A DNA stretch of 64,000 nucleotides from Pedobacter cryotolerans (GTDB lineage: Bacteria; Bacteroidota; Bacteroidia; Sphingobacteriales; Sphingobacteriaceae): contig NZ_SWBO01000006.1 of the NCBI RefSeq assembly GCF_005116475.1, positions 307-64,306 of the forward strand, written 5' to 3'. The notes below the pieces were generated by a model. That model made no database searches, was not told the origin of the DNA, and was given only the letters and a program-made list of their open reading frames with translations. The translations under genes were made by a program, and so were the position numbers. Each line of letters opens with the position of its first letter. The first letter of the stretch is position 1. Of this stretch, positions 63,528 to 64,000 are shown piece after piece.

Positions 63528-64000
63528 TTACAAAATGTTTACCTCGCGATCGAGCTTTACGCCAAATTTGGCACGCACTGTATTAATTATCTGTTCTGAA
63601 AAATTATACACTTCGTGTCCACTAGCGTTGCCATGGTTAACCAAAACCAAAGCTTGATTTTTCCAAGTGCCAGTTTGCCCAACAACAATACCTTTAAAAC
63701 CACATTGCTCAATTAACCATCCTGCAGCAAGTTTAACCTCGTTTTCTCCAACTGGATAATTAACCACTGATGGAAAGTTAGCTAACAATTCTTTAAAATC
63801 GCTTTGCGAGATAATTGGGTTTTTAAAGAAACTACCAGCGTTGCCAATTGTTTTAGGATCTGGTAATTTACTTACCCTAATTGCCGAAACTACATTAGAA
63901 ACATCAGCAATTGTAGGGCTTTCAATCCCTCTTTCATCCAGCTCTGCTGTAATTACACCATAATGTGTTTTTAGATTTGCCTTTTTGCTGAGGTGAAAAG
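63528..64000 (-). CDS. murB: UDP-N-acetylenolpyruvoylglucosamine reductase, C-terminal part
   Basis: The frame enters from the window edge and ends at 63528. It contains THYGVITAELDERGIESPTI, then LPDPKTIGNAGSFFKNP with the catalytic Ser in GNAGSFFKNP, then AAGWLIEQCGFKG and a C-terminal VNHGNASG stretch. This matches the third part of MurB, which reduces the enolpyruvyl group to make UDP-MurNAc for peptidoglycan. The start codon and FAD-binding N-terminus lie outside the window. Confidence 0.93.
   Translation of the reverse strand, partial: FHLSKKANLKTHYGVITAELDERGIESPTIADVSNVVSAIRVSKLPDPKTIGNAGSFFKNPIISQSDFKELLANFPSVVNYPVGENEVKLAAGWLIEQCGFKGIVVGQTGTWKNQALVLVNHGNASGHEVYNFSEQIINTVRAKFGVKLDREVNIL

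Overview
The window looks like chromosome from a low-GC Bacteroidota member, most likely Sphingobacteriaceae (Pedobacter-like). Supporting signs are the TAnnTTTG type -7 promoter elements, the carboxypeptidase-regulatory/outer-membrane beta-barrel receptor, several LytS/LytTR pairs, DUF2723 and DUF3098 proteins, many small ECF sigma factors, and the general lack of Shine-Dalgarno sequences. The taxon is an inference from gene content; no search was run.

Layout. 1-5.4 kb: a truncated collagen-like surface protein, an outer-membrane beta-barrel receptor and an ECF sigma/membrane protein pair. 5.5-9.3 kb: a cluster of palindromic repeats, then leuS carrying an in-frame DUF559 nuclease-like insertion. 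10-14.6 kb: a compact housekeeping run ftsX-DUF3098-uppP-truB-yitT-ribF. 15-21.6 kb: a cation/proton antiporter, a Fic protein, a LysE exporter and uvrA. 21.8-29.9 kb: a signalling region with two sigma-like genes, a cupin anti-sigma candidate, a PAS kinase/LuxR regulator pair, and divergent from it a phytochrome kinase/response regulator/heme oxygenase cassette. 30-37.5 kb: M1 peptidase, a large catalase, an ankyrin protein, a zinc alcohol dehydrogenase and an Spx/ArsC protein. 37.7-43 kb: a LytS/LytTR pair, then the translation cluster tRNA-Gln-prs-rplY-pth on the minus strand. 43-54.3 kb: DUF2723 protein, accA, a small-membrane-protein/prohibitin operon and three exported hydrolases. 54.5-59 kb: a desaturase, a TPR-like protein with a second LytS/LytTR pair and an SGNH hydrolase. 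59-60.5 kb: a tRNA-Asn locus rearranged into tandem arrays with two GIY-YIG genes. 60.6-64 kb: a PfkB kinase, cytochrome b5-like and lycopene cyclase genes, an ECF sigma factor and the end of murB.

The most unusual theme is small palindromic or nuclease-linked elements placed inside functional genes: a DUF559 element in leuS, a short imperfect palindrome in ribF, a palindrome-derived tail on a LytTR regulator, and GC-rich palindromes replacing the loops of duplicated tRNA-Asn copies next to GIY-YIG genes. Four half copies of tRNA-Asn, in units each carrying a promoter-like segment, lie upstream of the intact tRNA. A second theme is regulatory: three pairs of direct repeats spaced exactly 21 bp, the geometry of LytTR-type binding sites. 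They lie upstream of the beta-barrel receptor, of one LytS kinase and of the TPR-like gene.
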